8,768 nt of DNA from Clostridia bacterium (GCA_017394605.1 JAFPXU010000063.1:1-8768); one strand, 5' to 3'; counted from the stretch's first letter, positions 1-5,910 are shown. Translations and numbers: made by a program. Notes: generated from the sequence alone by a model not told the origin.

Positions 1-1
1 C

Positions 2-667
2 AGGGAGTTCCGAAGGAATCCGGCGTTTCAGAAAGCGCTGTCCTCAGGCCGGTTTCGGTATGCCGACAGGCGCTTTGTTCTTCGGGACGAGAAGTTCTCC
101 GTTTTGTCGGAAGACGGAAACGCGCGTCTGACGGAGTACGCGGAAAAACACCCGGAAAGGTGCTGTCTTTCCTTTACGGACAGGAAAACCTATCTCCCTT
201 CTCCGCTGGGCATGCGCCGGTACGCGGCGGTTGAACAGATGTTCCTCCCCTCGCCTCTTCCCGATATGAAGGCGCTGGCTGACTCCGTCAGGACCGTATC
301 CAATATCCTCCGTTCCCTGCCCTCCGGGTTTTCAGACACGCTGGTCGCGCATATGAAGCGGAAACACATCACTTCCGAGGCGCTTTCGGAAGCGTCCTGC
401 ATTTCCGTCAGGCAGATCGCGCGTCTACGTAACTCCCAGTTCAGGGAGATCCCTCTTCCGACGGCTGTCGCGCTCTGCGTCGGACTGAAACTGCATCCGT
501 GCCTGTGCTCCGATCTTATAAGTAAAGCAGGTATCCGCCTCAACGATTCCGTCGAGCATACCGCCTTCCGGGTCCTTCTTGACAGCATGACGGAAAACTC
601 CATCTATGAATGCGATGTTTTTCTCTCCGAACTGGGAATCCCTCCCCTTGAGAGGAAAGAGCGCTGA
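2..667 (+). CDS. Helix-turn-helix protein, C-terminal part of an ImmA/IrrE-like clostridial regulator (5' truncated by window)
   Basis: The frame is open from base 2 to a TGA at 665-667, giving 221 visible residues with the start outside the window. A TTG at 104 is in frame but has no Shine-Dalgarno site before it, so I treat it as internal. The first ~60 residues contain a region like LSSGRFRYADRRFVL and LTEYAEKHPERCCLSF, a pattern I associate with clostridial proteins that join an N-terminal ImmA/IrrE-type zinc peptidase domain to a C-terminal helix-turn-helix. Visible residues ~105-180 are helical: LVAHMKRKHITSEALSEAS, then SVRQIARLRN as the likely recognition helix, then AVALCVGLKLHP, as in XRE/Cro-like folds. 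The HExxH metal site of the peptidase would lie upstream and cannot be seen. The likely role is DNA binding, in a stress, phage-defence or mobile-element setting. The following sigma-like gene suits an accessory module. The family name is inference and the helix-turn-helix is the firmer part. Confidence 0.72.
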   Translation, partial: REFRRNPAFQKALSSGRFRYADRRFVLRDEKFSVLSEDGNARLTEYAEKHPERCCLSFTDRKTYLPSPLGMRRYAAVEQMFLPSPLPDMKALADSVRTVSNILRSLPSGFSDTLVAHMKRKHITSEALSEASCISVRQIARLRNSQFREIPLPTAVALCVGLKLHPCLCSDLISKAGIRLNDSVEHTAFRVLLDSMTENSIYECDVFLSELGIPPLERKER

Positions 668-732
668 ACGCGCCGGGCCTTCCCGGTCCGGTAATCCTTT
701 CCTGCAGCAGACAGTTTGATCCGGTATCATAC

Positions 733-805
733 GGCAGCGTCTCCCGCGGAACGGGTCTTATCCCGTTTCTCCGCCGCGATGAAGACGCTGCTCATTTTTT
801 GTTTT
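733..805 (+). terminator. Compound stem-loop with U tract, candidate terminator or attenuator
   Basis: The outer stem GCAGCGTCT (734-742) pairs exactly with AGACGCTGC (783-791), with a possible extra G-U pair outside. Inside it, GCGGAACGGG (746-755) pairs with CCCGTT (762-767) and CCGC (771-774) across a three-base bulge, with a TCTTAT loop. The outer stem is followed three bases later by TTTTTTGTTTT (795-805). It lies 65 bases after the stop of the helix-turn-helix gene, so simple termination is the plainest reading. The two-tier structure is larger than a normal terminator and could act as an attenuator for the sigma-like gene. Confidence 0.6.
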
Positions 806-929
806 CATAGCCATACAGTCTGTCCTTGCTTTCCCTTGCGGGCATGCCGCTGCATGTCACCCTGTTTTTCCCCGGAACTTCGGTCTTTTTTTCTTTTTAT
901 CATCCGGAAAACGCCCGAAAACCGGCTGA

Positions 930-965
930 AACACGCCGTCCCGCGGCAGGGTGTTTTCCTTTCCC
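930..965 (+). terminator. Weak bulged terminator-like hairpin
   Basis: AACAC plus GCCG (930-938) pairs with CGGC (944-947) and GTGTT (951-955), with a five-base loop and a three-base AGG bulge on the 3' side. A TTCCTTTCC run follows. The tail is interrupted by C residues, so termination would be inefficient. Confidence 0.3.
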
Positions 966-992
966 CTCCGATACACTGCTGCCTGTAAGCAG

Positions 993-1025
993 GGTCCGCG
1001 CGGATCCGGTATCCGCGCCAAGACC
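993..1025 (+). promoter_or_regulatory. Perfect inverted repeat just upstream of the sigma-like gene
   Basis: GCGCGGAT (998-1005) and ATCCGCGC (1011-1018) form an 8-bp stem around a five-base loop. GGTC (993-996) and GACC (1022-1025) add four pairs beyond a small internal loop. No T run follows, so it is not a terminator. It ends 18 bases before the ribosome binding site at 1044-1049, so it could be an operator or a structured 5' leader element. No regulator can be assigned. Confidence 0.4.
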
Positions 1026-1056
1026 GTCCCAAAGCAGGAAAACGGAGGAACAGAAC

Positions 1057-1482
1057 ATGAAAAAGAATATCGATTTTAAGAAGAAAAGCGCATATGACTG
1101 GTCGCTCTTCTCCGCGGAGGATTACCGCCTTTACAAAGACATTCTGGAGGCGTCTCCGTACGATCCGGGGCTTGCCCGGTTCTTCTATGAGCAGAAGCAA
1201 TACGGAAGCCGGATCCGCAAGCAGGAAGAGCGTCACCGCTCCCCCCTGATCCCGTCCGCCGGTCCGGACGAACCGGAGGAAGGCATTGAAAACGTCCCGC
1301 CGATGCGGGAGATCCGGGAAGCCCTGAACGAACTGACCGAACCGGAACGGAGACGCTTTACCGCCCATCTGTCGGGCTACAGCAAAAAAGACATCGCCGT
1401 TTCGGAGAACGTATCCGTCTCCTCTGTCGTCCGTTCGATCAAGCGGGCAAGAAGGCGGATCCGCGCGTATCTGTACGACTGA
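1057..1482 (+). CDS. Sigma-70 region-4-like helix-turn-helix protein
   Basis: The product is 141 residues. The start is the ATG at 1057, with GGAGGA at 1044-1049 seven bases upstream. The frame continues open further upstream, but nothing there has a ribosome binding site. Residues ~85-138 resemble sigma factor region 4: an acidic helix with LTEPERRRFTAHL, then SKKDIAVSENVSVSSVVRSIKRA as a helix-turn-helix, then a very basic ARRRIRAYL end. There is no room for region 2, so it cannot be a complete extracytoplasmic-function sigma factor. Residues 1-60 are basic and aromatic (FKKKSAYDWSLFS, then FFYEQKQYGSRIRKQEERH) and 65-82 are an acidic, proline-rich linker. Short region-4-only proteins of this design are common on integrative elements of Clostridia, where they act as activators or phage-like late regulators. 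The specific role here is unknown. It may form an accessory regulatory pair with the helix-turn-helix gene upstream. Confidence 0.75.
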   Translation: MKKNIDFKKKSAYDWSLFSAEDYRLYKDILEASPYDPGLARFFYEQKQYGSRIRKQEERHRSPLIPSAGPDEPEEGIENVPPMREIREALNELTEPERRRFTAHLSGYSKKDIAVSENVSVSSVVRSIKRARRRIRAYLYD

Positions 1483-1506
1483 CCTGAACGGAATGTTTAC
1501 GCGCGC

Positions 1507-1532
1507 AAAAAAGACGCCCGAAAACGGACGTC
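1507..1532 (-). terminator. Intrinsic terminator of the sirtuin gene
   Basis: Read leftward, GACGTCCG (1532-1525), loop TTTT, CGGGCGTC (1520-1513) form an 8-bp stem with one G-U pair, followed at once by TTTTTT (1512-1507). On the + strand the same stem has a C-A mismatch and no T run, so it serves the leftward sirtuin gene, whose stop lies 28 bases upstream. Readthrough from the sigma-like gene would not be stopped efficiently. Confidence 0.8.
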
Positions 1533-1560
1533 CTGCATACCGTTTGAAATCCGCCGCGGT

Positions 1561-2463
1561 CTACAGCAGATCCAATATCTCCCCGAAGTCACCGTCGATA
1601 CAGACGGACCGGTTTTTGATCTCCTCCGGGGCGTACGCCTCGCCGTAGTTGAGACACACGTACATCGCGTCCGGCCACTCGTGCGTCATCTTCCAGAAGC
1701 TGTATTTGATGATGCCCGGCGTGTTGTATCCGACGCAACATTCGAGAAACAGCGTTTTCCTGTCCAGGTTCCGCCTGAGAAAAGCGGTATAGCGCTCCGC
1801 CGCCCTGTGCCAGCCTTCGTCCTCGACGAATCGGTCGTCGGACCGGAGATTCATCGTCATCGGTCTTCCGCACACCGGACAGTGCGGGACCAGTCCGGAA
1901 GGGATCCGCATCTGAAGAGAACCCCCGGCAGGCGGTTCAAGCGCTCCGCCTTCCGCGAACGAAAAGCCCTGCGCTTTCAGCATCTCCCTGACCTGTTCCC
2001 CGTTGTCGTAGGTCTTGTCGTGGCAGGGTTTGCTGCACTGCCACAAGCCGTAGTCTCCCTGGGTATAGAAAAGACGCTCCTTGTCGAAGCCCGCTTTCTG
2101 GAAACAGTGGTCCACGTTGGTGGTGATCACGAAATAATCCTTGTCACGGACCAGACCGAGCAGTCTTTCGTAGACCGGCTTCGGCGGATCCATGTACCGG
2201 TTGATATAGATATACCGGCTCCAGTACGCCCACATCTCCTCCGGCGTGCCGTACGGATAGAACCCGCCGGAATACATGTCCCGGAAGCCGTATTTTTCCG
2301 AGAAATCCTTAAAGTACCGCGTAAAGCGCTCACCGGAATAGGTGAATCCGGCGGATGTGGAAAGACCTGCGCCCGCGCCGATCACGACCGTCTCCGACCG
2401 GTCCAGAACGTCCTTCAGTATCCGGACGCGGTCCCGCGTATCCTGCTCTTCCGATCTGCTCAT
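1561..2463 (-). CDS. Class M sirtuin (SirTM-like), NAD-dependent, probable protein ADP-ribosyltransferase
   Basis: The product is 300 residues. The ATG at 2463 is preceded by an AAGGAAGG-type site (complement of 2467-2476). The Rossmann NAD site GAGAGLSTSAG is at 29-39, TTNVDH at 114-119, and zinc ligands at C143, C147, C195 and C198. The late NAD motif VGYNTPG is at 244-250. The segment YSGERFTRYFKDF...YGFRDMYSGGFYPYGT...WAYWSRYIYINRY is typical of the SirTM group of pathogens and commensals. Where deacetylating sirtuins have the catalytic His-Gly, this protein has Thr-Gln-Gly (Q135). In characterised SirTMs this exchange goes with protein ADP-ribosylation and loss of deacylation. Those SirTMs sit in operons with a macrodomain hydrolase, a GcvH-like lipoyl protein and a lipoate ligase. 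None of these partners is in the window. The gene starts 121 bases after the glycosyltransferase with no terminator between, so co-transcription is possible. A weak TTGCAA (2552-2557) and TAGTAT (2527-2532) pair has a 19-bp spacer. Its substrate is unknown. Confidence 0.88.
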   Translation of the reverse strand: MSRSEEQDTRDRVRILKDVLDRSETVVIGAGAGLSTSAGFTYSGERFTRYFKDFSEKYGFRDMYSGGFYPYGTPEEMWAYWSRYIYINRYMDPPKPVYERLLGLVRDKDYFVITTNVDHCFQKAGFDKERLFYTQGDYGLWQCSKPCHDKTYDNGEQVREMLKAQGFSFAEGGALEPPAGGSLQMRIPSGLVPHCPVCGRPMTMNLRSDDRFVEDEGWHRAAERYTAFLRRNLDRKTLFLECCVGYNTPGIIKYSFWKMTHEWPDAMYVCLNYGEAYAPEEIKNRSVCIDGDFGEILDLL

Positions 2464-2584
2464 CCGTCCTTCCTTTCCCCGGTTGTCCTTTTTCCGGCCG
2501 CTTCAGATTTCTGCCCGAAATGCCGCATACTACATGCCCAACGGACGTGATTTGCAATAGAACCGCGCGTTCATTAATAGCAGC

Positions 2585-4693
2585 TTATTTTTTCAGCGTG
2601 GAATATCCGTAGATCCTCGCGGTACCGCCCTCGGCGGTCAGAGTGATCTGCCTTGAAAACGGCAGGGTGCACTCGTAGGTCTGCCGCTGTCCGCTGAGTT
2701 CGATCCGCTCCTCTCCAACAGACAGGACCCCGCTCCCCGCGGCCGTAATGGACAGCCGCAAAGATCCGTCAAGATTCCTGCTGTCATCAAAGATCCGGAT
2801 ACATCCGGAGTCTCCCTCGTACAGGTTGTTGTCATCCAGCCCGTACATCATGGTATCCGCCCAGCGCTTGTCCCTCTCGAATCTGACGACCGTGAAATGC
2901 CCGTTTTCCGTTTTCTCGGCGGATACCGCGCTGTCGTTCAGTTCCAGATGTTCGGCGATCGTTAAACCCAGCACGAGCGTGTCCGTATCGGGGGTCAGCC
3001 GGCTGTTCACGTTCGGCGACTGGTCGACGGGAACAAACGGCGAATAAACGCCGCCCGTCTGATCCGCCTCCGAAAACATCTGATCTATCGTCACCTGCTG
3101 CATCGGAACGTTCAGCCTTCCGTCCAGCCAGTAGGAGTAGATATCGTCATAATATCTCTGCGTAACGCCGAGGCAGCGCTCACTTCCAACCATGCGGTTC
3201 ACTTCCGCCGCGTCGGCTGAGATGGTCGGGTCGATATAGATGTTCGAGTTAATGTGGGCAAAAACGGAGTTAAAGAGCAGGAACAGAATAAAGAACACGT
3301 TCCCCGCCCTGAGGATCACCTGATTCCTGTTTTTCGAAAAAGTCCCCGGATCCAGCGCGTATACAAGAAACCCCAGCAGGAACACCGCGGTAAAGATCGT
3401 CGCGATCCATCCCGTGATCGCGCCGTTCAGATTTCTCGTCGTGGCGAACGGGCTCAGCGCGATCGAATCGATCGTGTTCGTCTTCCCCGGCACAAAACCG
3501 GCGCGCGCCCCCGGAAAGATTGAGAGGACAAGGAACGCGATCAGCGCGACGATATACGCCCTGCTTTTCCCGCTGCGGGACACGGTATCCACCGTAAACA
3601 CATACATCAAAGGAATATACATGGCGCAGTAGCGCAGATGGAGCGGGAGGGATCCAAGCTGACCGGTCCATTTATACGGAACGACGAATACCGCCGTGCC
3701 GAGAATAGCCGCCAGGATGCCGGCGCCGGCAGCGAGCATAAAAACGCGCTTTTCACGGTCGTATTCTTTCAGGTGCGTATACGGAAACAGGGCAAAGATG
3801 CCTCCGCACGCGAACACGAACAGGAAGACCGTCAGGAAAAACGCTTCGATCGCGACCCAGAGATCCTCCGCCTTCCATTCGGCCGTCTGCTTCTTGTACA
3901 GACCCAGGATCGAATCCCTGCCGTCGTACAGAAGCAGAAACACTCCGTACACGGCGGCGACGATCAGCGCCAGCGTCAGTAAAGACAGCACGGCGCGGAG
4001 AATGTTCTGTTTCCGTACAAGCGACAGGATCAGCTGGACCGTCAGCAGTACGGCACCCATGGCGATCGCGCCCGGCTTGCAGGCAAACATGAGCCCGGCG
4101 AAAAGCGCGGTGAGCAGCCCGTCCCGAAGGTTCTGTCCCGTATAGCTGCGGTAGCAGAAATAAACCATCCACAGCGCGAGCGGCCAGATCAGGCACTCGG
4201 TCATCGTATATCCGCCCATGAGCATGTCCGGCATCAGCGAAACGATAACCGCCGTCACGAACGCGTTCCGGGGATTCTTTGTAAAATCCCGGGCAAACAG
4301 ATAGGCCGGGATCACCGACGAAGTCACCAGAAGCGTATTGAACACCTGAACATAGCGGAAAACATCCCCGCCGAGCAACCGGTTCAGCCAGTAGACCGGA
4401 ACGAGCAGGAACGAATACAGCAGATACGGATAATTGATCGGCTGCCCGCGGAACGCCAGTTCCCCGTCCCATGCCAGGGACCGCGCGATGTTCGTGTACA
4501 GTCCTTCGTCGATCACGACTTTCGGCGCTTCATTGACTGCCATGTTTAAAAAGACATGAACGAGAAACGCGGCACCGAACAGCATCAGGACCCACGCAAA
4601 CGGATTCCGGTCGATCGCGGCGGATATCCCGCGCGCGGGATCTTTCTTGAGCGCGGGCGCTTTCTTCTGTATATGCTTCGTCTTTTTTCCCAT
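2585..4693 (-). CDS. Membrane GT-C glycosyltransferase (PMT/ArnT-like, family 39 type) with external C-terminal domain
   Basis: The product is 702 residues from ATG 4693. An in-frame TTG at 4708 would add five residues, but GGAGAG (complement of 4701-4706) sits seven bases before the ATG and overlaps the TTG, so the ATG is chosen. A basic cytoplasmic N-terminus (1-30) precedes about 13 hydrophobic segments, roughly at 33-53, 87-107, 117-135, 144-184 (two), 191-226 (two), 230-256, 279-305, 317-339, 355-368, 379-395, 424-446 and 460-480. The first external loop carries an Asp-Glu pair (VVIDEGLY, D62-E63), the metal/lipid-phosphate-sugar motif of GT-C enzymes. Residues ~481-702 are soluble and outside. 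The last ~80 residues (from NLYEGDSG) read as alternating beta strands, suggesting a carbohydrate-binding-like sandwich. Such enzymes move sugars from polyprenyl phosphate carriers to cell-surface glycans, lipids or proteins. Donor and acceptor cannot be told from the sequence. It has its own promoter, divergent from queF. Confidence 0.82.
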   Translation of the reverse strand: MGKKTKHIQKKAPALKKDPARGISAAIDRNPFAWVLMLFGAAFLVHVFLNMAVNEAPKVVIDEGLYTNIARSLAWDGELAFRGQPINYPYLLYSFLLVPVYWLNRLLGGDVFRYVQVFNTLLVTSSVIPAYLFARDFTKNPRNAFVTAVIVSLMPDMLMGGYTMTECLIWPLALWMVYFCYRSYTGQNLRDGLLTALFAGLMFACKPGAIAMGAVLLTVQLILSLVRKQNILRAVLSLLTLALIVAAVYGVFLLLYDGRDSILGLYKKQTAEWKAEDLWVAIEAFFLTVFLFVFACGGIFALFPYTHLKEYDREKRVFMLAAGAGILAAILGTAVFVVPYKWTGQLGSLPLHLRYCAMYIPLMYVFTVDTVSRSGKSRAYIVALIAFLVLSIFPGARAGFVPGKTNTIDSIALSPFATTRNLNGAITGWIATIFTAVFLLGFLVYALDPGTFSKNRNQVILRAGNVFFILFLLFNSVFAHINSNIYIDPTISADAAEVNRMVGSERCLGVTQRYYDDIYSYWLDGRLNVPMQQVTIDQMFSEADQTGGVYSPFVPVDQSPNVNSRLTPDTDTLVLGLTIAEHLELNDSAVSAEKTENGHFTVVRFERDKRWADTMMYGLDDNNLYEGDSGCIRIFDDSRNLDGSLRLSITAAGSGVLSVGEERIELSGQRQTYECTLPFSRQITLTAEGGTARIYGYSTLKK

Positions 4694-4731
4694 ACAAAAG
4701 CTCTCCAAACATCCTGTATTGAAGATGATTT

Positions 4732-4761
4732 ATTATCACATGTCCCCGCAACGCATGTCAA
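4732..4761 (-). promoter_or_regulatory. Leftward sigma-A promoter for the glycosyltransferase
   Basis: Read leftward, TTGACA (4761-4756) and GATAAT (4737-4732) are separated by 18 bp, with TGATAA as an alternative -10 at 17 bp. It lies ~40 bases before the chosen ATG at 4693, giving a leader of ~30 nt. It is divergent from the queF promoter, with ~70 bp between the two -35 boxes. Confidence 0.7.
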
Positions 4762-4832
4762 ACCGCGCTTTCCCGCTTTCAACGGACGCGGCCGTGATGA
4801 TCCGCGTACCGCGGCGCTCTTTTCGGTCCCGG

Positions 4833-4860
4833 TTGACACCTTTGTTCTTTCTGATATAAT
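4833..4860 (+). promoter_or_regulatory. Consensus sigma-A promoter for queF
   Basis: TTGACA (4833-4838) and TATAAT (4855-4860) are both perfect consensus hexamers with a 16-bp spacer. Transcription should start near 4867 and gives a ~190-nt leader before queF. So strong a promoter before a vitamin-like pathway gene fits control by premature termination rather than by initiation. Confidence 0.88.
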
Positions 4861-4866
4861 GAATCC

Positions 4867-4992
4867 CACACGCAATACTGCCGGCAGTTCATTTGTACCC
4901 TCCTGCCGTAAATCAAAACCGGGACTGCGTTTCATATGCGTTGATCGATCCGTCATGAATTGCGGCCCCGCGTTAAAAAGCGGGGCTTTTTT
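4867..4992 (+). promoter_or_regulatory. Candidate preQ1-type transcriptional riboswitch upstream of queF
   Basis: The leader has every part of a terminating riboswitch. A hairpin CGGCAG (4882-4887) / CTGCCG (4903-4908) encloses a 15-base loop containing TTC and ACCC, followed by the A-rich tail TAAATCAAAACC (4909-4920). This is the stem, C-containing loop and A-rich tail layout of preQ1-I aptamers, though the loop is longer than in the well-known examples and the pseudoknot pairs are not obvious: either UUC 4888-4890 with GGA 4922-4924, or CCC 4898-4900 with GGG 4921-4923. CGGGACTGC (4920-4928) can pair with GCGGCCCCG (4962-4970), with one mismatch and one G-U, forming an antiterminator that competes with the terminator. 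A pseudoknot using the GGG would disrupt this antiterminator, so ligand should switch queF off. The ligand is inferred from the gene, and the aptamer class is not settled. Confidence 0.62.
4965..4992 (+). terminator. Leader terminator (attenuator) of queF
   Basis: GCCCCGC (4965-4971), loop GTTAAAAA, GCGGGGC (4980-4986), then TTTTTT (4987-4992). It is a strong intrinsic terminator lying between the promoter and the gene, 64 bases before the queF start codon, and so must be conditional. Its 5' arm is shared with the antiterminator described for the leader. Confidence 0.85.
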
Positions 4993-5056
4993 CGTCCGGC
5001 CGGACCGGCATATCCGTCCGCAGACGGAATCATCACAAAACGAACGGAGCATCATC

Positions 5057-5539
5057 ATGAGAGAAAAAGAAAACCTGACAAAACTCGGCAGCGGACATAC
5101 CGTCTATCCGGCGGACTACGATCCCTCCCAGCTGGAAGCGATCGAAAACCGGCATACGGAATCCGACTATTTCGTCAAATTCAACTGTCCGGAGTTCACG
5201 AGCCTGTGCCCCATCACGGGACAGCCTGATTTCGCCGAGATCACGATCTCCTATGTCCCGGACAAAAAGATCGTGGAGAGCAAGTCCCTGAAGCTGTATC
5301 TGTTCTCGTTCCGGAATCATGGGGATTTCCATGAGGACGTGGTCAACGTCATCCGCAACGATCTCATCGCGTGCCTCGATCCGAAATATATCGAAGTTCT
5401 CGGCCGTTTCCTGCCGCGCGGCGGTCTCTCCATCGACCCGTACTGCAATTACGGAAAGCCCGGCACCAGATGGGAGGATGTTGCCTGGGAGCGGCTTTCC
5501 CGCCACGACATGTATCCCGAATCCGTAGATAACCGCTGA
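5057..5539 (+). CDS. queF: NADPH-dependent preQ0 reductase (7-cyano-7-deazaguanine reductase), type I
   Basis: QueF is cytoplasmic and reduces the nitrile of preQ0 to the amine preQ1, which is then inserted into tRNA at position 34 on the way to queuosine. The product is 160 residues, the normal size of the unimodular form. The start is the ATG at 5057, with GGAG at 5046-5049 seven bases before it. Visible family features are [17 protein letters not shown] with the nucleophile C51 and acid D58, the QueF motif [17 protein letters not shown] (residues 73-89) that helps bind NADPH, and FHED (91-94) that helps bind the substrate. The [17 protein letters not shown] tail (120-136) is typical. No queC, queD or queE gene lies nearby, so the rest of the pathway is elsewhere or preQ0 is salvaged. 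The leader suggests feedback by preQ1, and a strong terminator follows. Confidence 0.97.
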   Translation: MREKENLTKLGSGHTVYPADYDPSQLEAIENRHTESDYFVKFNCPEFTSLCPITGQPDFAEITISYVPDKKIVESKSLKLYLFSFRNHGDFHEDVVNVIRNDLIACLDPKYIEVLGRFLPRGGLSIDPYCNYGKPGTRWEDVAWERLSRHDMYPESVDNR

Positions 5540-5595
5540 ACAGATCCCCCGTTCTCCGGAATCCGGGCAGTTCCCGGTAAGGAAATCTGGAAAGC

Positions 5596-5640
5596 AAAAG
5601 AAAACACCTGCCCGGCTTAAAGGCAGGTGTCTTCTTTTGT
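5596..5640. terminator. Bidirectional terminator between queF and the leftward small transcript
   Basis: ACACCTGCC (5604-5612) and GGCAGGTGT (5622-5630) form a perfect 9-bp stem with a nine-base loop. On the + strand CTTCTTTTGT follows; on the - strand TTTCTTTTG follows. It therefore ends queF, 65 bases past its stop, and also ends the leftward transcript that starts near 5791. Confidence 0.88.
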
Positions 5641-5736
5641 GTGTGAACAACCCAACAAAAATAGAGGAGGAGCGGAAAGGCAGTCCGCACCGGTTCTCTT
5701 CCCCGGATCACGGCGCAGGTCTGCAACCTTCTGAAA

Positions 5737-5756
5737 AAGTTAGAATTATCTAACTT
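5737..5756. promoter_or_regulatory. Palindrome GTTAG-N6-CTAAC, box 2 (candidate operator)
   Basis: AAGTTAGA (5737-5744), four bases, TCTAACTT (5749-5756): 8-bp arms. It shares the GTTAG-N6-CTAAC core with the box at 5773-5788, 34 bp away centre to centre. It lies about 35-55 bases downstream of the predicted leftward start. The shape resembles operators of DtxR/MntR-type metal-dependent repressors, but the regulator is not identified here. Confidence 0.55.
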
Positions 5757-5772
5757 AATGGCCTTACAAATG

Positions 5773-5788
5773 GTTAGCCATTGCTAAC
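5773..5788. promoter_or_regulatory. Palindrome GTTAG-N6-CTAAC, box 1 (candidate operator)
   Basis: GTTAGC (5773-5778), CATT, GCTAAC (5783-5788). It occupies roughly the first 18 bases downstream of the predicted start of the leftward transcript, an effective position for a repressor. The core is identical to the box at 5737-5756. Confidence 0.6.
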
Positions 5789-5797
5789 TACGGCTTT

Positions 5798-5826
5798 ATC
5801 ATACAGGAAGAAAGAAGGTCTGTCAA
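5798..5826 (-). promoter_or_regulatory. Near-consensus leftward sigma-A promoter in the queF-MFS gap
   Basis: Read leftward, TTGACA (5826-5821), a 17-bp spacer, and TATGAT (5803-5798), one mismatch from consensus. It starts ~50 bases after the terminator of the MFS gene, so it opens a new unit. No protein gene lies within its reach before the terminator at 5596-5640. Confidence 0.82.
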
Positions 5827-5875
5827 CCGTTATTTTTCATTTTTCCCGGAGCGGCACGCTCCTTGCCCGGATCTC

Positions 5876-5910
5876 GTATAAAACAGCTGCCACCGGAAAC
5901 CGGTGGCAGC
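5876..5910 (-). terminator. Intrinsic terminator of the MFS transporter gene
   Basis: A perfect 11-bp stem GCTGCCACCGG / CCGGTGGCAGC (5886-5896 and 5900-5910) has a three-base loop. Read leftward it is followed by TGTTTTATAC (5885-5876). The + strand side has no T run. It begins 40 bases past the stop of the MFS gene. Confidence 0.88.

Larger units (their letters stand above)
668..1056. other. Hairpin-rich intergenic region, no gene
   Basis: This 389-base gap holds no supported gene. Reading frames that cross it (for example from 716 or 826) lack ribosome binding sites and protein-like composition. On the + strand it contains, in order, a long compound stem followed by a U tract (733-805), a weak stem CCGG-aact-TCGG (872-883) followed by a long T-rich run (885-899), a bulged stem with a T-rich tail (930-965), and a perfect hairpin just before the ribosome binding site of the next gene (993-1025). 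No convincing promoter was found, so the sigma-like gene may be read from upstream through these structures. Confidence 0.6.
5596..5791 (-). ncRNA. Candidate regulated small RNA (~195 nt), no recognised family
   Basis: A strong leftward promoter and a leftward-competent terminator define a unit of about 195 nt. Its reading frames are poor: the first ATG (MANHL, then stop) gives five codons, and a longer frame from TTG at 5726 has no spaced ribosome binding site and runs through the terminator stem. At the RNA level the 5' end has two hairpins, GTTAGC/GCTAAC and AAGTTAGA/TCTAACTT. The middle contains a CU-rich segment, CCGCUCCUCCUCUA (5675-5662), complementary to a strong Shine-Dalgarno sequence. 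The terminator is preceded by a region with little obvious structure. C-rich seeds that block ribosome binding sites are known in Bacillota small RNAs such as FsrA and RoxS. I recognise no sequence match to these. The alternative is a leftover promoter-operator of a deleted gene. Confidence 0.5.

Noticed and set aside
826..1056. N-terminal extension of the sigma-like gene
   Set aside because: The frame is open, but the translation is Pro/Phe/Arg-rich, crosses terminator-like hairpins, and has no ribosome binding site. The ATG at 1057 has a strong one.
1681..2550. 289-codon rightward frame opposite the sirtuin
   Set aside because: Antisense shadow of a clear sirtuin gene. It has no ribosome binding site, an Arg/His/Val-rich composition typical of reversed GC-rich coding sequence, and crosses the sirtuin promoter region.
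5662..5680. Strong rightward Shine-Dalgarno-like GAGGAGGAG
   Set aside because: No start codon lies within a workable distance on the + strand, so it is not a ribosome binding site. It is meaningful only as the complement of the CU-rich segment on the other strand.
5364..5726. 120-codon leftward frame that could be the product of the leftward promoter at 5798-5826
   Set aside because: The TTG start has AGAAGG directly abutting it with no spacing. The frame then passes through the shared terminator and runs antisense to queF. A non-coding transcript is more likely.
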